This document shows, in pieces, positions 24,159-32,409 of a stretch of DNA of 36,479 nt. Position 1 is the stretch's first letter, and each line of letters opens with the position of its first letter. This DNA is from Opitutaceae bacterium. GTDB taxonomy: Bacteria; Verrucomicrobiota; Verrucomicrobiia; Opitutales; Opitutaceae. The stretch covers positions 1 through 36,479 of the forward strand of contig JAIXQE010000119.1 of NCBI GenBank assembly GCA_027485815.1, given 5' to 3'. The notes below the pieces were generated by a model. It made no database searches, was not told the DNA's origin, and saw only the letters and a list, made by a program, of their open reading frames with translations. The translations under genes and the position numbers were made by a program.

Positions 24159-25403
24159 ATGCCCACCATCGCCGTCCTCGGCACCCTCGACACCAAGGGC
24201 CCCGAACACGCCTTCGTGGCGGACTGCATCCGCGCCCGCGGCCACACCGCGCTGCTCGTCAACGTCGGCTCGCTCGGCGAACCCGCGGTCGCCCCGGACA
24301 TCACGGCCGCCGACGTGGCCACGCGGGGCGGCGCGGACTGGCGCGAGGTGCTCGCGCGGCGCGACCGCGGGGAATGCGTCGCCCTGATGGGGCGCGGCGC
24401 CGCGGCGATCCTCGCCGAGCTCGCGGCCGCGGGCCGCATCCACGGCGTCATCTCCCTCGGCGGCGGCGGCGGCACCGCGATCGCCACCGCGGGGATGCGC
24501 GCCCTGCCCATCGGGTTTCCCAAGCTGATGGTGTCGACCCTCGCGAGCGGCCAGACCGCGCCGTACGTGGGCACCACCGACCTCGCGATGCTCCCCGCGG
24601 TGGTCGACGTCGCCGGCCTCAACCGCGTGTCGCGCGTGATCTTCCGCAACGCGGCGGGGGCGATCTGCGGGATGACGGAGGCCGCCGCCGCCCGCGCGGC
24701 CGCCCCGGCGGGGGGCGAGCGTCCGCTCATTGTCGCGAGCATGTTCGGCAACACCACCGCCTGCGTCACCGAGGCGCGGCGTCTCCTCGAGGCGGCCGGT
24801 TACGAGGTGCTCACCTTCGCCGCCACCGGCAACGGCGGTCGCGCGATGGAGGCGCTCATCGCCAGCGGGCTTGTCGCCGGCGTGCTCGATGTCACCACCA
24901 CCGAGTGGGCCGACGAGCTGGTCGGGGGCGTGCTCACCGCCGGGCCGGAGCGCCTCGACGCCGCGGCCGCGGGCGTGCCCGCGATCGTGACCCCGGGCTG
25001 CCTCGACATGGTGAACTTCGGCGAGCCCGCCTCCGTCCCCGCGCGCTTCGCCGGCCGGACATTCTACCAGCACAACCCGCAGGTCACCCTGATGCGCACC
25101 ACCCCCGCCGAGTGCGCCGAGCTGGGCCGCATCCTCGCGGAGAAGCTCAACCGCTACCGCGGGCCGGTGACGTTCCTCATCCCGCGGCGGGCGATCAGCG
25201 TGATCAGCGCCCCGGGGCAGCCCTTCCACGACCCGGCCGCGGACGAAGCCCTGTTCTCCTCCCTCCGCCGCCACCTGCGTCCCGGCTTGCCGGTGGTCGA
25301 GCTCGACTGCGCGATCAACGACCCCGCCTTCGCCCGCGCCTGCGCCGAGACGCTCCTCGGCCACCTCCGCGCCCAACCCGCCCCCCTTTCCCCTCCCCGA
25401 TGA
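24159..25403 (+). CDS. UPF0261/Tm-1-like ATP-binding protein
   Basis: A 414-residue protein of the UPF0261 family, related to the ATP-binding N-terminal half of the tomato mosaic virus resistance protein Tm-1. Motifs are the start IAVLGTLDTKGPEHAF, the glycine-rich ISLGGGGGTAIAT, LPIGFPKLMVSTLASG, VGTTDLAM, IVASMFGNTTACV and the C-terminal VTPGCLDMVNFG, FYQHNPQVTLMRT and LIPRRAISVISAPGQPFHDP. The bacterial function is unclear. The gene overlaps the following DUF1080 gene by four bases (ATGA), a strong sign of shared expression and perhaps of a common saccharide-linked pathway. Confidence 0.92.
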   Translation: MPTIAVLGTLDTKGPEHAFVADCIRARGHTALLVNVGSLGEPAVAPDITAADVATRGGADWREVLARRDRGECVALMGRGAAAILAELAAAGRIHGVISLGGGGGTAIATAGMRALPIGFPKLMVSTLASGQTAPYVGTTDLAMLPAVVDVAGLNRVSRVIFRNAAGAICGMTEAAAARAAAPAGGERPLIVASMFGNTTACVTEARRLLEAAGYEVLTFAATGNGGRAMEALIASGLVAGVLDVTTTEWADELVGGVLTAGPERLDAAAAGVPAIVTPGCLDMVNFGEPASVPARFAGRTFYQHNPQVTLMRTTPAECAELGRILAEKLNRYRGPVTFLIPRRAISVISAPGQPFHDPAADEALFSSLRRHLRPGLPVVELDCAINDPAFARACAETLLGHLRAQPAPLSPPR

Positions 25404-26125
25404 ACCTCCCCCGCCTCCTCCCCCTGTTCGCCGCCCTCGCCGCGGCCCTGCCCGCCGCCCCCGAAACGCTCTTCGACGGAAAATCCCTCGCCGGCTGGGA
25501 GGGGGACCCCAAGTGGTGGCGCGTCGAGGACGGCGCCCTCACCGGCGGCTCGCGCACCGAGAAGGTCCCGCACAACTACTTTCTCGCGACGCAGCGCTCG
25601 TTCCAGAACTTCGACCTGCGCCTGCGCCTGAAGCTAACCGGCACGCCCGGCACCGGGATCATCAACAGCGGCGTCCAAATCCGCAGCATCCGCGTGCCCA
25701 ATAACACCGAGATGGCGGGTTACCAGGTGGACGCCGGCGACGGCTGGTGGGGCAAGCTCTACGACGAGTCGCGCCGCCGCCGCGTGATCGCCGAACCGCT
25801 CGACGCGGCCGCCGTCAACGCCGCCGTGCGGAAGGACGATTGGAACGAGTACCGCATCCGCGCCGAGGGCCCGCGGATCCGCTCGTGGATCAACGGGGTG
25901 CCCGCGCTCGACTACACCGAGGCCGAGCCGCGGGTGGCGGCGGACGGCCGGATCGCGGTGCAGATCCACAGCGGCGGCCACGCGCTGGTGCAGGTGAAGG
26001 ACGTGGTGATCGAGGAGCTCCCGCCGACCCCCGGGGCCGCCACGTGGGCGGAGGTCGGCCTGCCGCCCCCGCCCCCGCCGCGGGCGAAGACCGCCAAGCA
26101 GAAGGCGGCGCCCGCGTCGAAGTAA
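25400..26125 (+). CDS. DUF1080 (3-keto-disaccharide hydrolase) secreted protein
   Basis: A 241-residue exported protein. The signal peptide covers about residues 1-20 (LPRLLPLFAALAAALPAAPE), followed by the DUF1080 jelly-roll fold: TLFDGKSLAGWEGDPKWWRVEDGALTG, FDLRLRLKL, NSGVQIRS, GYQVDAGDGWWGKLYDE, DWNEYRIRAEG and GRIAVQIHSGG. Some members hydrolyse 3-keto-glycosides made by sugar dehydrogenases. A proline-rich, lysine-rich tail (PPPPPPRAKTAKQK) is unusual and may be a flexible end. Translation is coupled to the UPF0261 gene through the ATGA overlap. Together with the Gfo/Idh and PVC dehydrogenase genes it fits an oxidative sugar-degradation theme. Confidence 0.9.
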   Translation: MNLPRLLPLFAALAAALPAAPETLFDGKSLAGWEGDPKWWRVEDGALTGGSRTEKVPHNYFLATQRSFQNFDLRLRLKLTGTPGTGIINSGVQIRSIRVPNNTEMAGYQVDAGDGWWGKLYDESRRRRVIAEPLDAAAVNAAVRKDDWNEYRIRAEGPRIRSWINGVPALDYTEAEPRVAADGRIAVQIHSGGHALVQVKDVVIEELPPTPGAATWAEVGLPPPPPPRAKTAKQKAAPASK

Positions 26126-26137
26126 GGCCCCGGGCGG

Positions 26138-26566
26138 TCAGATCCGCAGCAGATTATTCTCCGTGGCGCCAGGCACTGCCTCGAGGGAGATTCCTTGATC
26201 GAAGGTGACCAGCCGCGCCTTCCGGGAGACCGCCAAAGCCAGCAAATAGGCGTCGGTCAGCATCCGGGGATGAGGTATGCGGCTCAGGTCAAGACGGCGC
26301 TCGTCCGTCGGCGCCCATCCCTCCGGCCAAAACTCGTGGTCGCGGGCGCGAGTCGCCAGACGCAGCCGCCTCGCAATTTCCCCGAGTGGGAGACAACCCG
26401 GATAAACCGGTTGGGCGATGATCCGGAGACAACCGTTCTGGGTCAGTGGACAGGTAGCCCAGCCCAGCCTGCGGTGCTCAATCAGCCACTCGTGGGCTCG
26501 AGCGTGATGGACGTGCGCGCTATCAAACAGGGCCACCAGAAAGCTGACATCGAGGAGGGCCTTCAC
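26138..26566 (-). CDS. PIN-domain toxin (VapC type)
   Basis: A 142-residue PIN-domain protein. Acidic metal ligands appear as D in LLDVSFLVALFD, D in LTDAYLLALA and D in LVTFDQGIS. The position that is glutamate in many VapC proteins reads CPLTQNGCLRI, with glutamine, as in the PIN subfamily with the C-P-L-T-x-N-G motif. It therefore may use a slightly different metal site, but the fold and context still argue for an RNase toxin. Its ATG overlaps the antitoxin stop by four bases. Confidence 0.87.
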   Translation of the reverse strand: MKALLDVSFLVALFDSAHVHHARAHEWLIEHRRLGWATCPLTQNGCLRIIAQPVYPGCLPLGEIARRLRLATRARDHEFWPEGWAPTDERRLDLSRIPHPRMLTDAYLLALAVSRKARLVTFDQGISLEAVPGATENNLLRI

Positions 26567-26820
26567 CGGTCCTCCGACTCCTCCCGCAGGCGGCGCACCA
26601 GTTCAGCAGAAACGACCCGCCCGTTGGCCGGGATCACTTCAAAACCGGCCGCAATTCTGCGCCCGGAGGCCGGCCGGAGAGACTTTTTCCCTGGGGCCGG
26701 CTGCTGCAGCCCACGCCGAAAAATCTCGGAAATGACCTGCCCCGCCGTGCGGCGCGAACGGGCCGCAAGCTCCTTTGCGGCCATCAGCACGTCAGGATCC
26801 AAGTCGAGGGTGGTTCTCAT
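26563..26820 (-). CDS. Ribbon-helix-helix antitoxin (VapB type)
   Basis: An 85-residue antitoxin. MRTTLDLDPDVLMAAKELAARSRRTAGQVISEIFRRGL is interpreted as the ribbon strand and two helices of an RHH DNA-binding domain; the arginine-rich remainder ending VRRLREESEDR likely binds the toxin. A TGA codon is in frame immediately before the ATG, so the start at 26820 is fixed. A perfect palindrome with 10-base arms starts two bases upstream and is the obvious operator for self-repression. Confidence 0.87.
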   Translation of the reverse strand: MRTTLDLDPDVLMAAKELAARSRRTAGQVISEIFRRGLQQPAPGKKSLRPASGRRIAAGFEVIPANGRVVSAELVRRLREESEDR

Positions 26821-26821
26821 T

Positions 26822-26855
26822 CATCTGATGCTGATGCATCAGATGCCATTTTCAA
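26822..26855 (-). promoter_or_regulatory. vapBC-2 operator palindrome and -35 element
   Basis: Bases 26822-26831 (CATCTGATGC) and 26836-26845 (GCATCAGATG) are perfect inverted copies around TGAT. The palindrome ends one base before the vapB start codon. Reading toward vapB, TTGAAA begins exactly 35 bases before the ATG (26855-26850). The operator would therefore cover the -10 region and transcription start, as expected for RHH autorepression. No Shine-Dalgarno fits in the space, so the message is probably leaderless. Confidence 0.65.
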
Positions 26856-26965
26856 GCTCTCCGGAGCGTCGTCACTGCATCTGCGCCTTAATCCCCACCG
26901 TCCGGCGGCTTGCGCCCCCGGCGGCGTCCGTCTGAACCTCAACCGGGCCTCCGCGCCATTACCCC

Positions 26966-29900
26966 ATGCTTCCCCATCCCGTCCCCCGCGGCCTCGCGGG
27001 CCTCCTGCTGCTCGGTGCCGTCCACGCCGCCGACCCCCGGCCGCCGACCCCCGCCCCCAAGGCGGGCCGCGACCTGAGCTACAACGCCCTCGGCGCCGCG
27101 GCGCGGACCCCGGAGGAGCAGCGCGCCGCGTTCCGCGTGCCGGCCGGCTTCGAGGTCGAGCTCGTCGCCGCCGAGTCGCCCGGCCTCGGCAAGTTCATCG
27201 GCCTCACCTGGGACGCGCGGATGCGCCTGTGGTCGATGACCGCACTCGAATACCCGGTCGACGCCAACGAGAACAAGGCCGAGTCCGACGCCCTCTTCGC
27301 CCGCGGCGGCCGCGACCGCGTGGTGGTGTTCGACGACCCCCACGCCGCCCGGCCGGGCCCGCCCCGCGTCTTCGCCGACGGCCTCGTGATGCCCCTCGGG
27401 GTCCAGCCCTGGGGCGACGGCGCGCTCGTGCAATACGGGCCCGACATCCGGTGGTACCGGGACGCCGACGGCGACGGCCGCGCGGACCGGCACGAGGTCG
27501 TCCTGACCGGCTTCGGCACGCAGGACTCACACCTGTTCCCGCACCAATTCCTCCGCCAGCCCGGCGGCTGGATCTTTCTCGCCCAGGGGCTCTTCAACTA
27601 TTCCTCGGTGCGTCGCCCCGACGGGCAGCCGTTCGCCGATGGCGGCACCGCGGTGCCGTTCAACCAGTGCAAGCTCGCCCGCTTCCAGCCGGACGGCTCC
27701 GCCTTCGAAACCCTCACCGCCGGGCCGAACAACATCTGGGGCCTCGTCACCAGCCGCGAGGGCGAGACGTTCCTGCAGGAGGCCAACGACCAGGGTTACC
27801 CGGTGATTCCCTACGCCCCGGGGATCTGGGTCCGCACCGGTTCCAAGGACCTCCTCCGCCCCTACCAGCCGCTGATGCCCCCGCCCCTCGCGCCCGCCCA
27901 GATGGGGGGCACCGGCCTCAGCGGGCTCGCGCTCGCGGAGGACCGTGACACGCCGTTCGCCACGCCCGCCGGCGCCACCGCGCCCGACACGAAGGTGTTC
28001 TACCTCGCCAACCCGATCACCGGCGCGATCCAGCTCGTCACCGCCACCCCCGACGGCCCGCGGCTCCGCTACGCGAAAGGGCCGGATTTCCTCACGACCG
28101 ACGACCGCTGGTTCCGGCCGATCGCCCTCGCGTTCGGGCCGGACGGAGCGCTCTACGTCGTCGACTGGTACAACCGGATCATCTCGCACAACGAGGTGCC
28201 GCGCACGCACCCCGACCGCGACAAGGCGCGCGGGCGCATCTGGCGGATCCGCCACCGGGACCAGCCGCGCATCGCGCCCCCCGACCTCACCCGCTTGGCC
28301 GCCCCGGACCTCCTCGCGCAACTCGGCCAGCCCAACGCGCTCGTGTCCCGTCTCGCCTGGCTCGAGCTCACCGACCGGCGCGCGACCGCGCTCGCGCCGG
28401 AGCTCGCCCGCCTCGCCGGTGACCGCGGAACCGCGCTGGACCGCCGCCTCGCCGCCCTCTGGGCGCTCGAGGGCCTGCAGCCGCCGACGCCGGACCTGCT
28501 CGCCGCGCTCGCGACGGACGCCGCGCCGGCGCTGCGCCGCGAGGCCGCCCGGCTGGCGGCCGCGGGTGGGGAGGAACTTTTCCTCCGCGTCGCCGGCCCG
28601 CTCGCCGCGGACCCGCATCCGGCGGTGCGCGCGGCGGTCGGCGACGGGCTCCGCCGTGTCCCGGGTGCCGGACCACGCCTGATGGCGGTGGCGGCCCGGC
28701 TCGGCGGTGCCCCCCTCGGCGCGGCGGCCAGCGAATGGGACCGTTACGAGCGCGAGTTCGAGCGCTACCTCGCCCGCTGGGCGATGGAACGCCACCCGGA
28801 CGCCACCCGCGCCCTGCTGGCGTCGCCCGCCGGCCGGGCCCTGCCCGTCGAGAATCGCGTCCTCGCCACCCTCGCGCTCGGGGGCCGGGAGGCCGCGGCC
28901 GGCCTCGCCGCGCTGGCCGGGGAACTGGCGCGGCCGCTCGCGGCCGAGGAGGTCCGCGTCCTCGCTGCCCACTTTGGTGAACCCGCGGTGCGGGCGGTGC
29001 TGTCCGCCGCGCTGGCCGGCGAACCGACGCGGCGTCCCGTGCTCCGCGCCCTCCTGGCGGTGCGGACCGGCATCGACGCCGCGCCGCTCGCCCCGGAGCT
29101 TGCGGCCGCCGCCGGTCCGCTGCTCGCCGCGCCCGCGGCCGAGGACGTGCAGCTCGGCGCGGAGGTGGCCGGTGCGTTCCGGCTGCGGGCCTTGGCCGAG
29201 CCTCTCCAGCAGATCGTCCAGCGGGAGGGCGGCGCCACGCCCGCCTCCCTCGCCGCGCTGCGGGCGCTGCGCGAGATGGGCGAGGGGCTGGCGGGCCAGC
29301 TCGCCGCCCTGCTGGCCCGCAGCCCCTCGACCCTGATCGGCGACGAACTTATCGCCGCCCTCGCCGCCACGCGCGATCCCGCCGGCCCGGCGACCCTCGC
29401 CCGGATCCTGCCCGCCCTCAGCGTCGGCGCGCGCGGCCGGGCCCTCGAGCACCTCTCGCGGACTCCCGCCGGCGCGGCCGCGATCGCGGCGCAACTCGCG
29501 GCCGGACGCCTCCCGGCCGGAGACCTTGGCCCCGCCACCCTCGAACGCCTCCGCCTCCAGCGGCCGGAAGACACCACCCTCGCCGCGCTCGCGGCCCGAG
29601 CGGGAGCCGAGGGCCTCGGAGCCCTACGCCTCGGGGGCGCCGACGCCGATTACGCCGCGACCCAGCTGACCCTGCGCGGGCCGTTCACCGTCGAGGCGTG
29701 GGTGAAGCTGGAGGCCCCAATCTCCAACCACGACGCGCTCCTCGCCGCGCCGGGCAGCTTCGACTTCAACTTTTCCGGCGGGCAGCCGCGGCTCTGGCTG
29801 GGCTCGGTCCGGAAGGACGTCGTCGTCGCGCGGCGGCGCCTCACGCCGGGGGTCTGGACGCACTGCGCGCTCACCCGGGACGCGGAGGGCACCTTCCGGA

Positions 29901-30667
29901 TCTACGTGAATGGCGAGTTGGACGCGACCGGGACCCACGCGGACGCAGCGGACTACGCCGGGCTCGACCTCGGGCGCAGTTCCCCGCGCGCCGGCGGCAC
30001 GGCGGGCTGGATCGCGGAGTTCCGCGTCTGGGACCGTGCGCGGGGCCCGGCGGAGATCCGGGCGGCATTCGACCGCACGCACGCCGCCGACCCCGCGCCG
30101 CCGCGCGCGCTGACCCGCGTGTTCGCCGGCGCCGAGTGGGGGCCGTTGCACGGCGCGGCGCGCCTTGAGCGCGTGACGGACGGTCCCGTGCTGCTGACGC
30201 CGGCGGAGGCGGCGGCGCAGGAGGAGAAGTTCCGGCGCTACCGGGCGCTGGCGGCGGGCGGGGGTAATCCGGCGCGGGGGCGGGAGTTGTTCGCCGCGCT
30301 CTGCCTCGCCTGCCACCAGCAGGGCGGGCAGGGCGCGCAGGTGGGACCGGCCCTCGACGGGGTGGGCCTCACCGGGATCGAGGCCATCCTGCGGAACCTG
30401 CTCACGCCGAGCGCGGCGATGGAGAGCGCGTACCGCACGTACCGGGTGGTGACCCGCGACGGGACGGTGCACGAGGGTTTCCTCGCCGCAGACACCGCGG
30501 AGGCGCTGGTGCTGCGGCTGCCGGGGGCGCCGGACCGGCGCATCCCGCGCGCGGAGGTGCGGACGGCGGCCTACCTGGCGCGTTCCCTGATGCCCGAGGG
30601 CCTGCTGGAGGGGCTGGCGCCGGAGCAGGCGTCGGACCTGCTGGCGCACCTGCAGGTCCTGCGCTGA
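26966..30667 (+). CDS. PVC-type dehydrogenase / HEAT / LamG / c-type haem fusion protein
   Basis: A 1233-residue exported protein of the planctomycete-verrucomicrobial class. A signal peptide lies at residues 1-21. Residues ~45-430 form a TIGR02604-like beta-propeller 'membrane-bound dehydrogenase' domain (FRVPAGFEVELVAAESPG, ALAFGPDGALYVVDWYN, GRIWRIRHRDQPR). A HEAT-repeat-like alanine- and leucine-rich region spans ~440-880. A LamG/concanavalin-like domain spans ~906-1038 (FTVEAWVKLEAP, WTHCALTRDAEGTFRIYVNGEL, IAEFRVWDRARGPAEIRAAFDR). At the end is the TIGR02603-type haem domain with CLACH, C1113 to H1117, and distal GTVHEGFL. It probably oxidises a sugar or related polyol in the periplasm and passes electrons to a cytochrome. 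A LamG insert between HEAT and haem parts is the odd point. No close operon partner is on its strand. Confidence 0.92.
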   Translation: MLPHPVPRGLAGLLLLGAVHAADPRPPTPAPKAGRDLSYNALGAAARTPEEQRAAFRVPAGFEVELVAAESPGLGKFIGLTWDARMRLWSMTALEYPVDANENKAESDALFARGGRDRVVVFDDPHAARPGPPRVFADGLVMPLGVQPWGDGALVQYGPDIRWYRDADGDGRADRHEVVLTGFGTQDSHLFPHQFLRQPGGWIFLAQGLFNYSSVRRPDGQPFADGGTAVPFNQCKLARFQPDGSAFETLTAGPNNIWGLVTSREGETFLQEANDQGYPVIPYAPGIWVRTGSKDLLRPYQPLMPPPLAPAQMGGTGLSGLALAEDRDTPFATPAGATAPDTKVFYLANPITGAIQLVTATPDGPRLRYAKGPDFLTTDDRWFRPIALAFGPDGALYVVDWYNRIISHNEVPRTHPDRDKARGRIWRIRHRDQPRIAPPDLTRLAAPDLLAQLGQPNALVSRLAWLELTDRRATALAPELARLAGDRGTALDRRLAALWALEGLQPPTPDLLAALATDAAPALRREAARLAAAGGEELFLRVAGPLAADPHPAVRAAVGDGLRRVPGAGPRLMAVAARLGGAPLGAAASEWDRYEREFERYLARWAMERHPDATRALLASPAGRALPVENRVLATLALGGREAAAGLAALAGELARPLAAEEVRVLAAHFGEPAVRAVLSAALAGEPTRRPVLRALLAVRTGIDAAPLAPELAAAAGPLLAAPAAEDVQLGAEVAGAFRLRALAEPLQQIVQREGGATPASLAALRALREMGEGLAGQLAALLARSPSTLIGDELIAALAATRDPAGPATLARILPALSVGARGRALEHLSRTPAGAAAIAAQLAAGRLPAGDLGPATLERLRLQRPEDTTLAALAARAGAEGLGALRLGGADADYAATQLTLRGPFTVEAWVKLEAPISNHDALLAAPGSFDFNFSGGQPRLWLGSVRKDVVVARRRLTPGVWTHCALTRDAEGTFRIYVNGELDATGTHADAADYAGLDLGRSSPRAGGTAGWIAEFRVWDRARGPAEIRAAFDRTHAADPAPPRALTRVFAGAEWGPLHGAARLERVTDGPVLLTPAEAAAQEEKFRRYRALAAGGGNPARGRELFAALCLACHQQGGQGAQVGPALDGVGLTGIEAILRNLLTPSAAMESAYRTYRVVTRDGTVHEGFLAADTAEALVLRLPGAPDRRIPRAEVRTAAYLARSLMPEGLLEGLAPEQASDLLAHLQVLR

Positions 30668-30710
30668 GGCGGCTCATTCCGTTATCGGGGTAAACCCCCC
30701 CACAAGTGAG

Positions 30711-30880
30711 CTCCGCGGCGTCTATGGACGCCACGCACGGCATCGACCGCGGGTGGGACCCTTTTGCGCTTTTTGCGGCCAACCTCCTCCGGTCGATCAG
30801 CCCGGAGGAGGGCCACAAAAGGCTCAAAGGGCCGCGGGGTGCAGACCACGCGGAAGGTGGCGTCCATAGACGCCACGGAG
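30711..30880. repeat. 170-bp near-palindromic element (MITE-like)
   Basis: Terminal arms 30711-30734 and 30857-30880 are inverted copies with 23 of 24 bases matching, and each is itself a hairpin (GGCGTC-TATG-GACGCC). At the centre, CCTCCTCCGG (30783-30792) and CCGGAGGAGG (30802-30811) form a perfect 10-base stem around nine bases. Between arms and centre the two sides still resemble each other in inverse order, for example CCCTTTTGCGCTTTTTGCGGCC against GGCCACAAAAGGCTCAAAGGG. The whole therefore folds into one long imperfect hairpin. It fills most of the 285-base gap between two convergent genes. No ORF within it looks protein-coding. It may be a non-autonomous mobile element, or may serve as a two-way terminator; the shape supports both. 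Confidence 0.75.
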
Positions 30881-30952
30881 ACCTCAGGGCGAGCGCTCGA
30901 AGGCGAGGGCTCCGATCCGAGGCCGCGCAAGGCGTTGGGCGGGGCGACCCGG

Positions 30953-32371
30953 TCAGGCCAGCAATCCCCGGACAACGTGGCCGTGCACGTCAGTCAGGCG
31001 GTAGTCGCGGCCCTGGTAGCGGAACGTCAGGCGCTCGTGATCGAGCCCGAGGAGGTGGAGTAGCGTGGCGTTGAGATCGTGGATGTGCACCGGATCCCGG
31101 GCGATGCCGTAGCCGAGCTCATCGGTCAGGCCGTAGCTGAGGCCGGGCTTCACGCCCCCGCCGGCCAGCCACATCGTGAAGGCTTCCTTGTGGTGGTCCC
31201 GGCCGGGCTTGGTGGCGACGCCGGCGCCGGTGTCGGTCTGCGCCATGGGGGTGCGGCCGAATTCCCCGCCCCAGATCACCAGCGTGTCGTCGAGGAGGCC
31301 CCGCTGCCGCAGGTCGCGGATGAGGGCGGCCATCCCGCGATCGACGTCGCGGCATTTCGCCGGGAGGCGCGTGGCGAGGTTGTTGTGGTGATCCCAGTCG
31401 GCGTCGTACAGCTGGACGAGGCGCACGCCCCGCTCGACGAGCCGGCGCGCGAGCAGGCAGTTGTTGGCGAAGGAGGCGCGACCGGGCTCGGCCCCGTAGA
31501 GCTCGAGGGTCGCGGGGGACTCGCGCGAGAGGTCCATCAGCTCCGGCACCGCGGTCTGCATCCGGAAGGCGAGCTCGTACTGGGCGATGCGGGTCGCGAT
31601 CTCCGGGTCGCCGACGTCGGCGAGGTGGGCCTGGTTCAGGGCGCCAATGGCGTCCAGCACCTGCCGCCGGTCCTCGCGGCGCACGTGGCGGGGGTTCTCC
31701 AGGAACAGGACCGGTTCCCCGCTGGTGCGGAACTGCACGCCCTGGTGGACGCTCGGCAGGAAACCGGAGGACCAGAGCTGCGTGCCCGCGCCGGCGAGCG
31801 GCCCGGACTGGAGCACGACGTAGGCGGGCAGGTCGGCGTTCTCGGAGCCGAGGCCGTAGGTGATCCAGGAGCCGGCCCCCGGGCGGCCGGGCCGGCCGAA
31901 GCCGGTGTGCAGCATCAGTTGCGCGGGCGCGTGGTTGAACTCGTCGGTGTGCAGCGAGCGGACGATCGCGATCTCGTCGGCCACCCCGGCCAGGTGCGGG
32001 AGGAGTTCGGAGATCTCGGCGCCGCTCCGGCCGTGGCGGGAGAAGGCGTAGCGCGAGGCGGCGATGGTGGGGTGGCCGCGCAGGAAGGCGAAGCGCTTGC
32101 CCCGGATGAACGAATCGGGGCACGGCTGGCCGTCGAGCGGCGCGAGCGCGGGCTTCGGGTCGAAGAGGTCGAGCTGCGAGGGGGCGCCGACCATGTGGAG
32201 GTAAATGACGCGCTTCGCGCGGGGCGCGTGGTGGGTGGCCAGGCCGCCCGCCACGCCGGGCGCGGCACGCGCGAGGAGCTGGCTGAGGGCGAGGGCCCCG
32301 AAGCCCAGGCCGGTCTGGCCGAGGAACGTGCGGCGCGTGGTGGCGTGGAGGTGGGCTTCGGCGGGGTGCAT
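30953..32371 (-). CDS. DUF1501 family secreted protein
   Basis: A 472-residue DUF1501 protein, a family abundant in Planctomycetes and Verrucomicrobia and structurally related to the alkaline-phosphatase/sulfatase fold. A twin-arginine signal is present at R13-R14 ([19 protein letters not shown]), so it is exported folded, probably with a cofactor or metal. Motifs include [58 protein letters not shown], the DHHNNLA and [34 protein letters not shown] segments, [19 protein letters not shown] and [18 protein letters not shown]. Its exact reaction is not established. It lies 38 bases downstream of the DUF1549/DUF1553 gene, the usual partner order. Confidence 0.93.
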   Translation of the reverse strand: MHPAEAHLHATTRRTFLGQTGLGFGALALSQLLARAAPGVAGGLATHHAPRAKRVIYLHMVGAPSQLDLFDPKPALAPLDGQPCPDSFIRGKRFAFLRGHPTIAASRYAFSRHGRSGAEISELLPHLAGVADEIAIVRSLHTDEFNHAPAQLMLHTGFGRPGRPGAGSWITYGLGSENADLPAYVVLQSGPLAGAGTQLWSSGFLPSVHQGVQFRTSGEPVLFLENPRHVRREDRRQVLDAIGALNQAHLADVGDPEIATRIAQYELAFRMQTAVPELMDLSRESPATLELYGAEPGRASFANNCLLARRLVERGVRLVQLYDADWDHHNNLATRLPAKCRDVDRGMAALIRDLRQRGLLDDTLVIWGGEFGRTPMAQTDTGAGVATKPGRDHHKEAFTMWLAGGGVKPGLSYGLTDELGYGIARDPVHIHDLNATLLHLLGLDHERLTFRYQGRDYRLTDVHGHVVRGLLA

Positions 32372-32409
32372 GGGGCGGGACGGCGGCAGCGGAACCTGCC
32401 GGGCGCGGT

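Noticed and set aside
30706-31074. Apparent small ORFs in the 170-bp palindromic element
   Set aside because: The translated sequence mirrors the DNA palindrome and lacks protein-like features on either strand.
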